Shown here in pieces: positions 1-11,164 of a stretch of 64,000 nucleotides of DNA. Origin of the DNA: Dromiciops gliroides (lineage: Eukaryota; Chordata; Mammalia; Microbiotheria; Microbiotheriidae); the NCBI RefSeq assembly GCF_019393635.1, contig NC_057866.1, forward strand, positions 10,054,223 to 10,118,222. The letters are read 5' to 3'. Made by a program: the position numbers and the translations under genes. Every line of letters begins with the position of its first letter. Positions within the stretch are counted from its first letter, which is position 1. Under the pieces are notes generated by a model. It had not been told where the DNA came from, searched no databases, and saw only the letters and a program-made list of their open reading frames with translations.

Positions 1-129
1 TGCTGGAGATGGTCCTGGGGCAGGGCCTGATAGGAGCAGGCAGGCACAGGGAGGCAGTGGTCTCTGGGTCTGGTCATTCAAACAGGCATGAAGCCACCTG
101 AGCAGCCCACATAGGATCTATATTTAGAG

Positions 130-295
130 ACAGGCTGGTCCTCAGAGGCCATTAAGTTCGACCCCTTCAATTACAGATGAGCAAACGGAGGCTGAAAGGT
201 TGTGACTTGCCCAGGGTCACACAGTTTGCACGCGTCTGAGGCACAATTTGAACTTGGGTTTCAGGCCCAGTTACTCTATCCCCTCTGCCACCTCA
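130..295 (-). repeat. MIR SINE fragment
   Basis: The stretch reads as an inverted MIR core: 'acagatgagcaaacggaggc', then 'cttgcccagggtcacacag', then 'tttgaacttgggtttcaggc'. It is diverged, as expected of a mammal-wide old SINE. Confidence 0.7.
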
Positions 296-529
296 TCTCT
301 CCAACTTGTCTACGAGGATAAACCAAGAAACCGTCAAGAGATCTGCTAAAGAATGCCAGGCACATTCATTCTGAGGCCCCCTCCAGCCTCTCCCAACTGC
401 CACTCACCTTGGCTCAGCCTCCATCATCCCCTCCCCCACCTGCAGCCTGGAAGGCCCAGCTGCAGCCACACCCCTCCCCCTTCCATTCCTCTCCTCTTCA
501 GTCCTTGGTACCTTTTATTCAGTGGGGGC

Positions 530-690
530 TGTGAAAAGGGCTCACTTGGGAGTCAAAGGATCTGAGTTTGAATCCTGGTTCTGTGTCTCTATGGCCTTGA
601 CTTCAGCTTTGTGGCTTCAGTTTCCTCACCAGCCAAATGGGGGGGTTGGACTAACTAGCCCCTGCAGGTCCCTAGCTACAATCCTCATTG
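530..690 (+). repeat. MIR/MON1-type SINE
   Basis: Forward CORE-SINE: 'gagtttgaatcctggttctg', a 'cagtttcctcacc' segment and a tail ending in 'aggtccctagctacaatcc', which is the usual MIR/MON1 3' part. No clear target-site duplication is visible. Confidence 0.6.
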
Positions 691-948
691 GGGACCTCAA
701 GTGACTCCCAAGACAGCCCAGGGGACACCATTTGATGAACACCAGACTCGAGGCTGCAGCTTCCCCCACCCCACTAGCTCCTAGTTCAGGCCTCTGGGAA
801 CGAGCCAAAAACAAAAAACAAGAAAAGTAGAAGGGGGTGGGGGGCAGCCCTTCAACTACTAGACCAACCCCCACACCTTCTCCAGGTTAAAGGCCAATAC
901 CTCACAGTTACTAAGAGGAAAATGTTTTGTGAAAATCCAGACACACTG

Positions 949-1096
949 GGGGCAGCTAGGTGGCCAAGTGGATAAAGCACCAGCCCTGGATTCAGGAGGA
1001 CCTGAGTTCAAATTCGGCCTCAGCCATTTGACTCTTCCTAGCTGTGTGACCCAGGGCAAGTCACTTAACCTTCATTGCTCCTCACACACAAAAAAA
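949..1096 (+). repeat. CORE-SINE (WSINE1/Mar-1-like)
   Basis: Complete forward copy of the abundant local SINE: it opens 'ggggcagctaggtgg', contains 'gctgtgtgacccagggcaag' and ends in an A-rich tail. It is flanked by a 17-base target-site duplication (931-947 and 1097-1113, one mismatch). Confidence 0.9.
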
Positions 1097-1539
1097 GAAA
1101 ATCCAAACACACTAAAAATGAGATATGATATAGTATGTTATGGGGAGGGATGGGAGTTCATTTTAAGTGGACACACCACCACTCAGCCTTCTTGACTCAG
1201 GCAGGGAAAACAAGAATCATCTCCAAAGCAGGCTGTGCCAGAGAAATCATCACTATAGACAGGTTTGGGGTAAGCGTATTATCTCTTGAGCGATTTTACC
1301 AGTAAGGGGCTGACCAAGTGTCTCGTGAACTTCTCCTGGGCCCCAGAGCCCGTGCGGTTCCCGGAGAGACCACACGGCTGCCAGTCCAGTTTTTTACCCC
1401 TTTTCAATAAGAGGCAGGTTCTTATGAGTCATTTAAAGCTAATCGGTTGATGTGACCTGAAGGTGGGCTGTTAAAATGAAGTCCCAGGATGACAATCAGA
1501 GAAAGGAATGTAAGATTCCCATTCAAACTGGCCAGAGCA

Positions 1540-1698
1540 GGGCAGCTGGCTGGTATACTGGATAGAGCACCAGCCCTGGATTCAGGAGGACCTGAGTTCA
1601 AATCTGACCTCAGACACTTAACAATTACTAGCTGTGGGACCCTTAACCCCAGTTGCCTCACCACCACCACCACCCCCAAAAAAAACCCAAAAAAACAC
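1540..1698 (+). repeat. CORE-SINE (WSINE1/Mar-1-like)
   Basis: Forward copy with an A/C-rich tail, flanked by the exact 12-base duplication CTGGCCAGAGCA (1528-1539 and 1699-1710). Confidence 0.88.
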
Positions 1699-1908
1699 CT
1701 GGCCAGAGCAAAATCCCTTCTTCTAAATGGGACTTAATCTCATCAGTAACGCCTTGGGCTATCTAGACAAGATCAATTTCCACTCAAGGCTTCTTTTGTG
1801 AATTTAGGGTCCAATGGGTTTGATTTGATGAAGTCTCTCAAGGAGGACTTTTTGGAGTAGAGAGGAGAAAGGCCAAAGATCTCTGGGTCCCCCAAGATAT
1901 TGATTGTT

Positions 1909-2067
1909 TGTGGGGTTTTGGTTTTTTTTTTTGCAGGCAATGGGTATTAAGTGACTTGCCCAGGGTCACACAGCTAGTAAGTGTCAAGTGTCTGAGTCCG
2001 GATTTGAACTCAGGTCCTCCTGAATCCAGGGCCAGTGCTTTATCCACTGCGCCACCTAGCTGCCCCT
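1909..2067 (-). repeat. CORE-SINE (WSINE1/Mar-1-like)
   Basis: Inverted copy, with a poly(T) start and 'cacctagctgcccc' end. The 15-base duplication AAGATATTGATTGTT flanks it (1894-1908 and 2068-2082). Confidence 0.9.
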
Positions 2068-2149
2068 AAGATATTGATTGTTAATAATTATTCCTCACAA
2101 GGCTGGGGCAGGGCAGATAGCCTCTCGTCCTTGAGTGAAATTCAGAGAA

Positions 2150-2262
2150 AAGTGTGCTGAATCTGATTCAGAGGGCCTTGGTTTGAATCTTGGCTCTTCC
2201 CCTTTACTGCCTATATGACCGAGTCTCAGTTTCTTTAACTGTAAAATGGGGGGGGGGGGGAA
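2150..2262 (+). repeat. MIR SINE fragment
   Basis: Forward MIR pieces: 'ggtttgaatcttggctcttc' and 'gtctcagtttctttaactgt', ending at a G-run. Confidence 0.6.
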
Positions 2263-2517
2263 ATGCATGGTTTGTAACACTCATCTCTGAACTAGCCTAG
2301 GGGCAGGGAGGAGGCCAGAATGGCAGCCACAGTTTCCTAGATTGAATAATCTAGGTTTTGTTAACTGCTAAACCTTCTGGTCTCTTTGCTGCCCTGTGGC
2401 TCCGTCTCAGGGCTTCTAATTCCATCCTGAGTAGGGGAACCCACTGAGATTGTACCCCCTGTTCCTCCAAATTTCCCCCAAGAGTCAAACCAAACCCTAA
2501 ACACGTCTCTTCTCCAC

Positions 2518-2523
2518 TTTATT
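2518..2523 (-). terminator. SPDYC: Poly(A) signal AATAAA, SPDYC 3' end
   Basis: The minus strand carries AATAAA about 650 bases beyond the proposed SPDYC stop codon. It is the first canonical signal downstream of the coding exons, so the 3' UTR probably ends near 2,500. Assignment rests on position only. Confidence 0.5.
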
Positions 2524-3173
2524 AAAGAAGGAACCAAGACCAACATTGTGGTGTCAAGGACAGGAGTTCTCACTAGGAGGGAAGAGGGAGGAGGGCAGCA
2601 GCAATGCCAGCCTGGAGCCAGGAAGGGCAGTCGCCCCCGCACAGGGGCATCTGCGGAGAGGGGCCATCAGGCTGGTCCTGGCTGAGTGTTATCCTACTGA
2701 CTGCCAGGAAGCAGGAAAGGCAGCGGCAGCCAGCTCTGGCATGACTGTGGGAAGGAGAAGGGAGAGTCAGGAGTGGGCCCGGCCGAGGGGGAGAAGGAAC
2801 TACAAAAACCAGGGAGGGAGAGTAGACCCAAAGACTAGCCTCTGAGTCACTCTCCCTTCCTCCTGGAAATCTCATAAGCATTTACAAAAGCACTCTATGT
2901 GGCTGTGCTGGTGGGATAATGAGGTCCATGGTCAGTGTTCCGGGGAAACCCACACCCAGGCATGTACAACCTCACAAAACACCAAGTAAAGGGGCCGGGG
3001 AGGACTCCCAGGAGGAGCAGCCTCCAGGAGGAGCACTGCAGGATGCCAGAGATTCTGCAAAGCACCAACATCCTCAATGAGAAGAGATGCTGTGTAGGAG
3101 CTAGTGGGCCAGAACAGAGAGCTCAGAGGATCCAGATTGTGGGAGGCTTTGAACACAAGACAGGTACTGTCTC

Positions 3174-5254
3174 CTAGAGGCCAGAGGCAGCCATTGAAGC
3201 CTCTTGAGCTGAGGAGAGGCAGGGTGACACCTGTACTCCTCCCATCCCCCCTCCTTTTCTCTTTCCCAAACCAAGATTCCCCCTGCCCCACCCCGACCCA
3301 CCCCACCCCTTCCCTCTTGGTCTCTTCTCCACACTCACTCTGCAAAGTGTAGCTTCCAGGTTCTAGGTGCAGCATTGGAGGGAGAACAAGGAAGAATTTC
3401 CTGGGCCAAGGGGCCAAGGAAAGAGTGGGAAGGGACTGAACTGGAGGAGGCTGTTTGGGGGACTGCTGCTGTTTAAAGGGGTTCTGTTTGGGGGAAAGCT
3501 GTTTGGGAGGAAACGGGGAACAGCCCCACTGGACCCAGCAGCCACAGACGGAGCAGCCCAGTGGAGAGAGACTGGAGATCCCTGGCATAACGGCAGGATG
3601 GTTCTGGTCCCCCTGGGGAGAGCCTCGACGAGCCCCCCCATGGTGGGCAGGCCGTTCCCTGGTCCAGGCCCAATGGGATGGTTCCTTTGCCATGGCCTGC
3701 AAGAAGACAAGATCAGTAGCCTTCTGGGAGGGATCAGAGGCCCATGGCCTAAGCCTCAGTTTCCCCAAGTAGAAAATGGAGTTAGACTACATTTCCAGGG
3801 TCCCTCCCAGTTCCGGTACCTCACGATTCCCTCACCTCTTCACAACAGTGCCGGCTCACAGCTGCCCGGTAGCCCATCCGTGCCCACAGCTGATCCCTCT
3901 GACGCAGGAAGCTGGGCACAAGCTTCCGCCAGCCCCTGCCCAGGGCCCAGGGCAAAATCTCATACTTGGGGTCCTCTCTGTCTTCCTCCATGTCATTAGC
4001 TAGATACCTGAGGTACCCACCAAGGGTCACAGGGTCAGAGAATAAAGCATGATATTAATGTGGCCTTTAAACGTCCCCTTTGCTGGTCTCCTCCCCCACA
4101 CCAGTCCCATCCCCCCTCCCTCCCCACACACTCTCCCCTTACTCACAGGGCTAAGAAGAGGTTGCTATGGGTATATTCACTGAGCTGTAGGCCAGCTCTT
4201 TGGAAATAAATAAGGACCATCGCCAAGAGATACTGCAGAGAGACAGAAAGAGGAAAACAGCCATCCCCATTAGTCCTCCTGGTGCCTGGACAGTCTGGGC
4301 CAGAGGCAGCGCCATCCCAGCCTAGGGCTGGTCCAGCCTCAGGGCCCTCAGCTGCCCAGTCCAGCCCAGAGAAGCAGCGTCCCTTAGAAAGAGCCCTTCC
4401 CCTCAGACCTCACCCAGGTAATCTCCCCCCCAGGACAGGCAGGGCCAGTTCTCTTTGGTTCTTTTTTATTCCTGCTGCAGGGCATACAGCAGGTGCTCAA
4501 CCATGCCCAATCAAGGAAGTCCCTTTGCCACTGAGAGACCAGAGTGTCAAAGCCAAAGCCTGGACTGCCACTGGTATCTCTGCACTGGGGCCACAGACTT
4601 GATGCTCCCTGAATGCCAGCAGGTGCCTGCCTCAATTCTCTCTCAGCCTCGCTGCCTTTTGTGTTTTACATGGGAATAGATGGGGGAGGAGGAGGTGGCC
4701 GTAGCACCTACAGGTGTCCCTGCTAATTCATTGAGTCCTGAACCCCAATTCTTCCACAGAGCCCAGGCCTCAACACAGCTACAGCAGCATAAATACACGC
4801 ACCTTATCAGAGATCTGAAAGCACCGGTCAGTGGCAAAGAATTGCTGCAGGTAGCTGTCCTCTGCGGAAGGGGAGGCAGGGAGAAAAGAATAGTCAGCCC
4901 CCTCCCAAGGTGAATATCTCCTCCTCCCCCACACAGATAAGAGTGTATTCAGTCCTGGGTGAAGATGGATCGAAGAGAAAAATGAGATTAAGCCCGGTCT
5001 TTGGCCAGTGGGGAAAGTTGTGACCCAGTTATTGCCTCCCCCCCCATACCCTGTCCTTCCTAGCGGACCCCTGGGACCAGCCCAAGGGGACAGCCCCACC
5101 CCCTCTCACCTAGAAGGTTAAGGAAGGCAAGAACTTCCTGGCGCTGGCGGGAGGGGAGGTTCCCGGTGCCAGCCCACACCCCTGGCTTCACCCAGCTGGT
5201 GACCGCAGGAAGGGCAGCAGCGGAGTCCTGGCTTCGGTTCATCAGACTTATCAT
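3174..5254 (-). CDS. SPDYC: Speedy/RINGO cell cycle regulator C, six coding exons
   Basis: Speedy/RINGO proteins bind and activate CDK1/CDK2 without being cyclins. Coding exons read from the minus strand: 5254-5110, 4861-4803, 4232-4147, 4007-3836, 3696-3339 and 3208-3174. All introns are GT-AG, the phases fit, and the total is 855 nt (284 aa). The Speedy box runs from about residue 40 to 165 and shows [43 protein letters not shown] and [18 protein letters not shown], all family hallmarks. The start is the ATG at 5252-5254 in a good context (CGCCACAATG); an upstream in-frame ATG at 5326 is possible. The C-terminal part is proline/glutamine-rich and poorly conserved. The last intron is less certain: without it the frame stays open to 2932. 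SYVN1 lies about 46 kb away in divergent orientation, as in human synteny. Family assignment is firm; the two ends are inferred. Confidence 0.9.
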
Positions 5255-5600
5255 TGTGGCGAGAGGGAGGGAAGGAAGAAGGGAAATGGGGGACAGCACC
5301 TGTTCACAAGAGGAGGCAGAACCCAAGCCTCAGCCTCTCCTCTGGGTCTAGCGGGGAAAGGGTTGGTGAGAAGGAACAAGGCTAGGGGGGGAGAGATCAG
5401 CTGAACCCCTGGGGCTAGAGGGAGGGGCGTGCCGAGCCTAACCTGAGGGTGGGGTCTAGGTTCTGAGGGGCTACACACTCCTCTCTCCAGAAGCTTCACC
5501 CCCAGAACCAACAGAAAAAGCTTTCTTTGTACCTGCAAAGCCATCCTTCTCCAGCCTCACCATTGCGGGGGGGGGGGGGGGGGGAGGGGGAGGTTAAGGA
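5255..5600 (-). promoter_or_regulatory. Likely SPDYC upstream region with G18 run
   Basis: The sequence 5' of the SPDYC start is purine/pyrimidine-biased and holds an 18-base G-run at 5567-5584 followed by further G-tracts. A 5' UTR and promoter are expected here, but no TATA box or other decisive element is seen. Confidence 0.3.
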
Positions 5601-6120
5601 CAGAACCCCCTCCCTCCCCACTCCCCCCCATGCGCTCCCAGGAAGAGGACAGAAACAAGCTAACTCACCTGAACCAGGTGATTACCCACAGCTTATCCCT
5701 CCCCCACCCCCACCTCCTGTCTATAAGGGCTCAGCCCCACCCCACGCCCACCCCTCCACAGGCAGGCCCAGCCACCAATCAATCCCTCCAAGGTTCCTAC
5801 CCATCTTCCTGGAGGGACTTTTCCCTCCTCTTTCTCACTCCAGCCCTTTGGAGCAATGGACTGGGGCTCGGTCTCGGGCAGGGCTGGCAGTTCATCTAAC
5901 TGAAGGGTACCCACCTAGAGGAGGCCAAACCTAGCAGGCTGTTACCAAGGTCCCAAGGGCTAAGGGAGGCTTGGAACCAAGCCCCTAGACCTCTAGTGGC
6001 TTTGACTTGGCTGGATAGGGTAGGACTCTACCTCTTTATCCTCCCTCTTCCTGCTCACCTCCACCCCCCAACCTTAGATCAACTCCCCAGGTTGGGAACG
6101 GCAGGGTGCGAGATGGATGA
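5601..6120. other. Intergenic, no gene seen
   Basis: C-rich single-copy-looking sequence between SPDYC and a repeat field. Short open frames here have no recognisable domains or splice structure. Confidence 0.4.
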
Positions 6121-6345
6121 AGTCAGCCTGGGGGCGATCCTTAGGACCTCGAACCAGATGGACCTGGATTCAAAATCAGCCTCAGATACTTGCTCACTGT
6201 GGTGACCTTGGGCAAGTCACTTAACCTCTTGGTCTCAGTTTCCTCATTGGTAAAAAAGCACCTACCTCATGGGGTTATTGTGAGAATCAAACAAAAGTAA
6301 GTATTTTTGGTGAACTTTTAAATGCTAGCAACTAATATTAGAGAA
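6120..6345 (+). repeat. MIR SINE, nearly full length
   Basis: Forward MIR: 'gaccttgggcaagtcactta', 'ggtctcagtttcctcattgg', then 'ggggttattgtgagaatcaa', the typical MIR 3' segment. Confidence 0.7.
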
Positions 6346-6436
6346 GGGGAGCTCTGAAGTTATTGAGTCCAACCCTCTCATTTTTTACAAATGAGGAAAC
6401 TGAGCTTCAAAATGATTTCTCATCCAGCTCCATAGA

Positions 6437-6548
6437 GTCAGACAGCTAGGTGTGGATAGAGTACCGGTCCTGGAGTAAGGAGGACCTGGGTTCAGATTTG
6501 GCCTCAGACACTGGCTGTGTCACTCTGGGTAGGTCACTTAACCCTGAT
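6437..6548 (+). repeat. CORE-SINE, partial
   Basis: Forward copy with 'cagctaggtgtggatagag' and 'cacttaaccctga'. Internal bases are missing compared with neighbouring copies and no A-tail is present. Confidence 0.7.
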
Positions 6549-7165
6549 TGAGAGGGAGAGGGCACTCACAAGCACTGGGGACACAAATACAAGCCAACAA
6601 GACGCCACCTGGCCTCAAGGAACTTACCCTCCAGTAAGGGAAGACAACAATAACTGAGAACTAAAATGCAAAGATCTCTGAAGACCAGAGGAAGCAATTA
6701 GGGGCGTTTAGGAGAAGAGAGGACCCAGGAGAGACAGGAGAGGAGCTGCCTTGAGTGTCTGAGAGACCACCCTGGGGTGGGGGGCCTGGAATAATGGGTT
6801 TATTTAGGATATTTTAGAGGGCAGGATCAGGAACAATGACTGGGAATTTCAAAGAAGCAAATGAAGCCTTGAGGTTAGGGGAAAAAAAACCCAAACCAAA
6901 CAACTTAATAATTAGGGATTAATTAATCCCCAAATTAGAATGGGCTGCCTTGGGGGGGTAGTAGGTTCTCTCAGACATGAAGGTCTGCAAGCAAATGCCT
7001 CCTGATCTGGAACAGTGGGCATCCTTAGAATCTCCAGCTTCCTTCAAAGCCCGGCTCGGGAGCCAACCTGCAGAAGGCCTTTCCTCACCCACTTGCTAGA
7101 AATTTCTACCTTTTTACTTCTCCTCATAGATTTTTCTCTTCATTTCTCCTCATATATTTTATTCT
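6549..7165 (+). repeat. Old L2/L3-type LINE pieces
   Basis: Pieces such as 'cctcaaggaacttaccctcc' and 'cttccttcaaagcccggctc' resemble CR1-clade LINE 3' regions common in mammals. The assignment is from memory of consensus phrases and is approximate. Confidence 0.4.
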
Positions 7166-7189
7166 AGCTTTCTTTCTTTCTTTCTTTTT

Positions 7190-7617
7190 TAAACAAGCTT
7201 TGGCCAGTTTATTAAAGAATACTTTTGTACAGTTTACTTTTCACTGGTCTGTTCTGGCATGCTTCTAATGATATCAGAATCACCTCAGCGTACAAACTCT
7301 GTAGTACTTCCCACATGCTGTACCCACTTCAATATTGTTGCCACTGGAGCGATGGACGCCAGTTTTGGCCAACATAGTGTAATATTCAATCTCTGATTTC
7401 CTCAAGGCTGGGCAGGTGTTGGCCAAGATGACCAACTTGGTTTTGCCTTGTCTGATCATTTTCAGGGTCTCTTTGTAGCCTAGCACGTATTTGCCGCTTT
7501 TCATCACCAGCTGGAGCCTCGAACTGATGGACTTTTTCATCTTCTTTGCGGCCACCATCTTCCTGCCTGCGGTGAGGGAGGACCCTCAGCCAGAAACCTG
7601 CTGCCAAGATGGCCGGC
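7190..7617 (-). pseudogene. RPL30: RPL30 processed pseudogene
   Basis: An intronless minus-strand copy of ribosomal protein eL30 mRNA. The frame 7558-7280 starts [10 protein letters not shown] and contains [27 protein letters not shown] and [19 protein letters not shown]. Compared with the known protein it lacks three residues near the N-terminus. Just after CTL about 11 bases are missing, shifting the frame and giving an early stop; the remaining C-terminus ([12 protein letters not shown]) is still readable in another frame before an AATAAA. An A-rich tract follows at 7170-7195, and a short 'tctagc' repeat on each side may be the target-site duplication. It has 5' UTR-like sequence up to about 7617. 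All this fits L1-driven retrocopying and not a working gene. Confidence 0.93.
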
Positions 7618-7830
7618 TCTAGCCTTATTTCTATTCACTCATATATACTTTGACCCTCCCCCGTAGAATATAAGCTGGGAGTGGGTTAGGGACAGAAAAG
7701 GTTGTCGGATTTCCCTTGGTCCAGCACTTAGTATGATGAGTAGTGTCTACCTTACACTCTAGAAGGCTTGGGCCTAAAGACTTGGATTGGAATTCCACCT
7801 AAGGCACTTAACCTTGGCTAAGTTACTTCT

Positions 7831-7978
7831 TTTTTTTTTTTTGCAGGGCAGTGGGGGTTAAGTGACTTGCCCAAGGTCACACAGCTAGTAAGTGTCAAGT
7901 GTCTGAGGCCGGATTTGAACTCAGGTCCTCCTGAATCCAGGGCCGGTGCTCTATCCACTGCGCCACCTAGCTGCCCCC
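7831..7978 (-). repeat. CORE-SINE (WSINE1/Mar-1-like)
   Basis: Complete inverted copy flanked by the exact 16-base duplication TGGCTAAGTTACTTCT (7815-7830 and 7979-7994). It interrupts an older MIR-like segment. Confidence 0.92.
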
Positions 7979-8181
7979 TGGCTAAGTTACTTCTGTTCTG
8001 GGCCTCAATTTCCTCAATGAGGGGGTGGCACGATGATAGGATGTAAATTCTTTGAGAGCTTTTTTTTGTCCCAGTACCTAGCACCCAGCAGGTACTGGGA
8101 CAAACGTTTATTGATTGGTTGGTTAGTCAGTTCATTGAATGATTACAACTCTGTATACAGAGCCAGAAAAGAAAGGAAAAT

Positions 8182-8306
8182 GAAGAGAAGAGAAGAAAAG
8201 AGAAGAGAAGAGAAGAGAAGAGAAGAGAAGAGAAGAGAAGAGAAGAGAAGAGAAGAGAAGAGAAGAGAAGAGAAGAGAAGAGAAGAGAAGAGAAGAGAAG
8301 AGAAGA
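8182..8306 (+). repeat. (AGAGA)n pentanucleotide microsatellite
   Basis: About 24 near-perfect units of AGAAG/AGAGA, with one early variant unit (GAAAAG). The open frames through it are repeat artefacts. Confidence 0.95.
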
Positions 8307-8595
8307 ACCCAAGTTCTGGGTAATTATAACAACAACACTTGGCCCTGAGGAAGAGTTAAGAAAATGTCTCCCTCCATTCTTGGAAGAGTTGCACACTTTA
8401 GACATGTTATACAGATTGTCAGACATAGGTTTTACTGAAATATTTGAAGAGTGCCCAGCATCGAGCCTGGAACATTGTAGGCACTTAATAAATGTTTGTC
8501 CCCTTCCCCCCTCTTCCTTTCCCTAATTATGGGATCATGGATCTTGAGTTGGAAAGGACCCCAGAAAACATCTTAGGGCAACCCATTCCCTTTAC

Positions 8596-8812
8596 AAAGC
8601 AGCTAGGTGGTGCAGTGGAAAGAGCACTGGGTTTTGGAATTAGGAAGACTCATCTTCCTGAGTTCAAATCCAGCCTCAGACACTTATTAGCTGTATGACT
8701 CTGGGCAAGTCCCTTAACCCTGTTGGCCTCATCTGTAAAATGAGCTGGAGAAGGCGATGGCAAACCGCTGCAGTCTCTTTGCCAAGAAGAGAGTCCGACG
8801 TGATTGAACAAC
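8596..8812 (+). repeat. Mar-1 SINE, full length with RTE-type tail
   Basis: Begins 'cagctaggtggtgcagtgg', has the CORE segment, then the longer 3' tail 'ctgtaaaatgagctggagaa' and 'ctttgccaagaagagagtc' ending near 'gattgaacaac'. This tail is what distinguishes Mar-1 from the short A-tailed SINE seen elsewhere in the window. Confidence 0.8.
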
Positions 8813-8879
8813 TTTTTACAGCAAGGAAACCAAAGGGTTAGTTTTGCTGCACTGTTTCCCCTCTCTCCCTTTCTTTTTA

Positions 8880-10020
8880 AAGCGTTGGAGGGCATGGCTC
8901 TCACCTGGCAGGAAGGGATCGGCCCCTCATCAGCTCCCAGGGGTTCAGTTGCCCTCTCCACAAAAGGGACTTCTGCATCTAGCCAGAGTCTCTCTCCTGA
9001 GCTTCAGGCCACCATCACTAACTGCCCATTAGACCATCCCACAGGATGCCCCATAGGCAGCTTAAACTCAACAAGTCCAAGCAGGATTCATTAGCACTTC
9101 CCCCCAAAACCCCACCCTTATCCAAATGTCCCTAATTCCCCCTCACCTGAAGGGAACAAAGTCCTTATGTTACAGTCATTCAGGTTTACAACCATGGTGT
9201 CAAGCCCTTCTCCTCCCTCTCCCACCTCTCATGTCCTAGCCTGTGGTTGCTTTACCTCCAGGGCAGCTCTTAGTGTCTCCTTTTCTCACCTAGAACAGGC
9301 CCTCGAACTCTTCTCACCAGAACTATTTTAATAAGGTCTTCATTGACCTCCTTGCCTCCAGGATCACTCAGCTCCTGTGTAACTTCCCAAAGCTCCCTTC
9401 TGACTACCTTGTTCCTCTGCTGGATAAACTCAAAGGGCTCCCTATTACCTCCAAGATCAAAGAATGCCTTTCACAACTTGTCCCTTCTCTGGTGGTCTTC
9501 TTTTTTTGTTTGTTTGTTTTGTTTTGTTTTGTTTTTGAAGGGCAATGAGGGTTAAGTGACTTGCCCAAGGTCACACAGCTAGTAAGTGTCAAGTGTCTTA
9601 GGCTGGATTTGAACTCAGGTCCTTCTGAATCCAGGGCCACTGTTTTATCCACTGTGCCACCTAGCTGCCCCGCTGGTGGTCTTCTTACCCTTTGATCCCC
9701 TCCTCTGCTTGGGCTGTTGCTCACAAACAACATTGCATCTCTCCCTTCAGAGTCTTGACATTGGCCCTCCCCCAGGCCTAATATGTCCTCCCTCCTTATC
9801 TACAGCTCTTTGCCTCTTTCCAACCTCAGTTCAAATCCTAGCACCTACAGGTCTTTCCACATAAGCCCAGTGCAAGTGCCTTCTCCTCCAATGTCTCCTT
9901 CCATCTACTCTGTATACATCTTATATGGACACAGTCATGTGCAAGTTCTCTCCCCCATTAAGGAGCTTCTTGAAGATAGGACTATTTTTGCCTTTCCCTT
10001 ATATGTCCAGTGCTTGTTGA
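8880..10020 (+). repeat. L2-type LINE 3' region
   Basis: C/T-rich sequence with typical L2 phrases, such as 'ctccctattacctccaagat', 'ccttctcctccaatgtctcc' and 'ttaaggagcttcttgaagat'. It is split by a SINE at 9503-9672. Coding capacity is lost. Confidence 0.6.
9503..9672 (-). repeat. CORE-SINE inserted in L2
   Basis: Inverted copy with a T-rich (GTTT)n start. The 14-base duplication CTGGTGGTCTTCTT flanks it (9489-9502 and 9673-9686). Confidence 0.92.
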
Positions 10021-10319
10021 TAGAGTAATTGATATGAAGATGATGTAGAAATTGAATAGACCAAGAAGTTTGAGAATCACTGTTCTAATCTAGGCAATTC
10101 TTTAAGACCCCCAGTGGCAGAGGTTCTGACTTGCATTGGTAAAGGACTTTCCTCACCCAGATGAAATCACCAACTCCTATACATACATAAACACACACTC
10201 CACTGAGTATTTCACTACTTAAAAACAATTAACTCCACTGGGTAAGAAAACTTTTTGATTGAACAACCCACACTTACTTGAACCAATCAGAGCCTTTGTA
10301 TGTGAAAGAGGCTCATCTT

Positions 10320-10468
10320 TTTTTTTTTTTTTGCGGGGCAATGGGGGTTAAGTGACTTACCCAGGGTCACACAGCTAGTAAGTGTCAAGTGTCTGAGGCC
10401 GGATTTGAATTCAGGTATTCCTGAATCCAGGGCTGGTGCTTTATCCACTGTGCCACCTAGCTGCCCCC
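10320..10468 (-). repeat. CORE-SINE (WSINE1/Mar-1-like)
   Basis: Inverted copy flanked by the exact 16-base duplication GAAAGAGGCTCATCTT (10304-10319 and 10469-10484). Confidence 0.92.
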
Positions 10469-10589
10469 GAAAGAGGCTCATCTTAACCTCAAGATTTTGT
10501 ATTAAAAAAGGAGCTGTCTCAGACAAAGACAGATTATGGGGAGTCTGGAAACAGGAGCAGGGTCATAGAGAGCTGAGCCAAGAATCCAC

Positions 10590-10740
10590 CCAGTTGTTGT
10601 TATCCAGTCCTGTCCAACTCTTTTTGACCCCATGGACCATGGCTTGTCAATACTGTCCATGGAATTTTCTTGGCAAAGATATTAGAGTGTGTTGCCATTT
10701 CCTTCTACAGTGCATTAAGAATGTTGATGGGGTAATTGAG
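10590..10740 (-). repeat. RTE/Mar-1 tail fragment
   Basis: Reads as the reverse complement of the Mar-1/RTE tail: 'gttatccagtcctgtccaac', 'attttcttggcaaagatatt', 'gttgccatttccttctac'. The SINE head is absent. Confidence 0.55.
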
Positions 10741-10764
10741 GAATGACGGAAGAAGCTGTGGTAA

Positions 10765-11155
10765 ATGTGGTGGAGTGGTCTTGTACTATAGGAAATGACA
10801 AACAGGATGATCCCAGAAAAACTCGGAAAGACTCATGAACTGCTGTATAGTGAAGTGAGCAGAACTGGGAGGACGTTGTGCATAGTGACAGCAGGATTGT
10901 TCACTGAACAATTGTGAATGACTTAACCACTCTCAGCAGTGCAATGATCCAGGACAATCCCAAGGAACTAATGAGGAAGCATACTATGCACCCCCATAGA
11001 AAGAACTGATAAAAAGAGCACTTGTGGATTGTACATATATAACCTAGTTGCTGTCTTGTGGAGGGAGGAGGAAAGAGAGGGAGGGAGGGAGAAAAATTTG
11101 GAACACTAAATATGAAAATGAATGTTGAAAACTACCCTTACATGTAACTGGAAGA
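10765..11155 (+). repeat. L1 3' end, forward
   Basis: Matches, in opposite orientation, the other L1 3' ends of the window: 'gtgaagtgagcagaactggg', 'gcagtgcaatgatccaggac', and the terminal 'gaaaatgaatgttgaaaact' before 'ttacatgtaactgg'. Confidence 0.75.
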
Positions 11156-11164
11156 ATGTTGATG

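Noticed and set aside
7280-7558. RPL30 as a functional gene
   Set aside because: No introns, internal amino-acid loss, C-terminal deletion with frameshift, and an A-rich tail: a processed copy.
7665-8120. A third copy of the L2-MIR-L2 nest, which would extend the tandem array to the SPDYC side
   Set aside because: Here each L2 end is complete by itself and the flanks do not match U1/U2, so it is a chance arrangement of common repeats.
8182-8306. Regular direct repeats as a CRISPR-like array
   Set aside because: Simple pentanucleotide microsatellite without spacers, in a mammalian genome.
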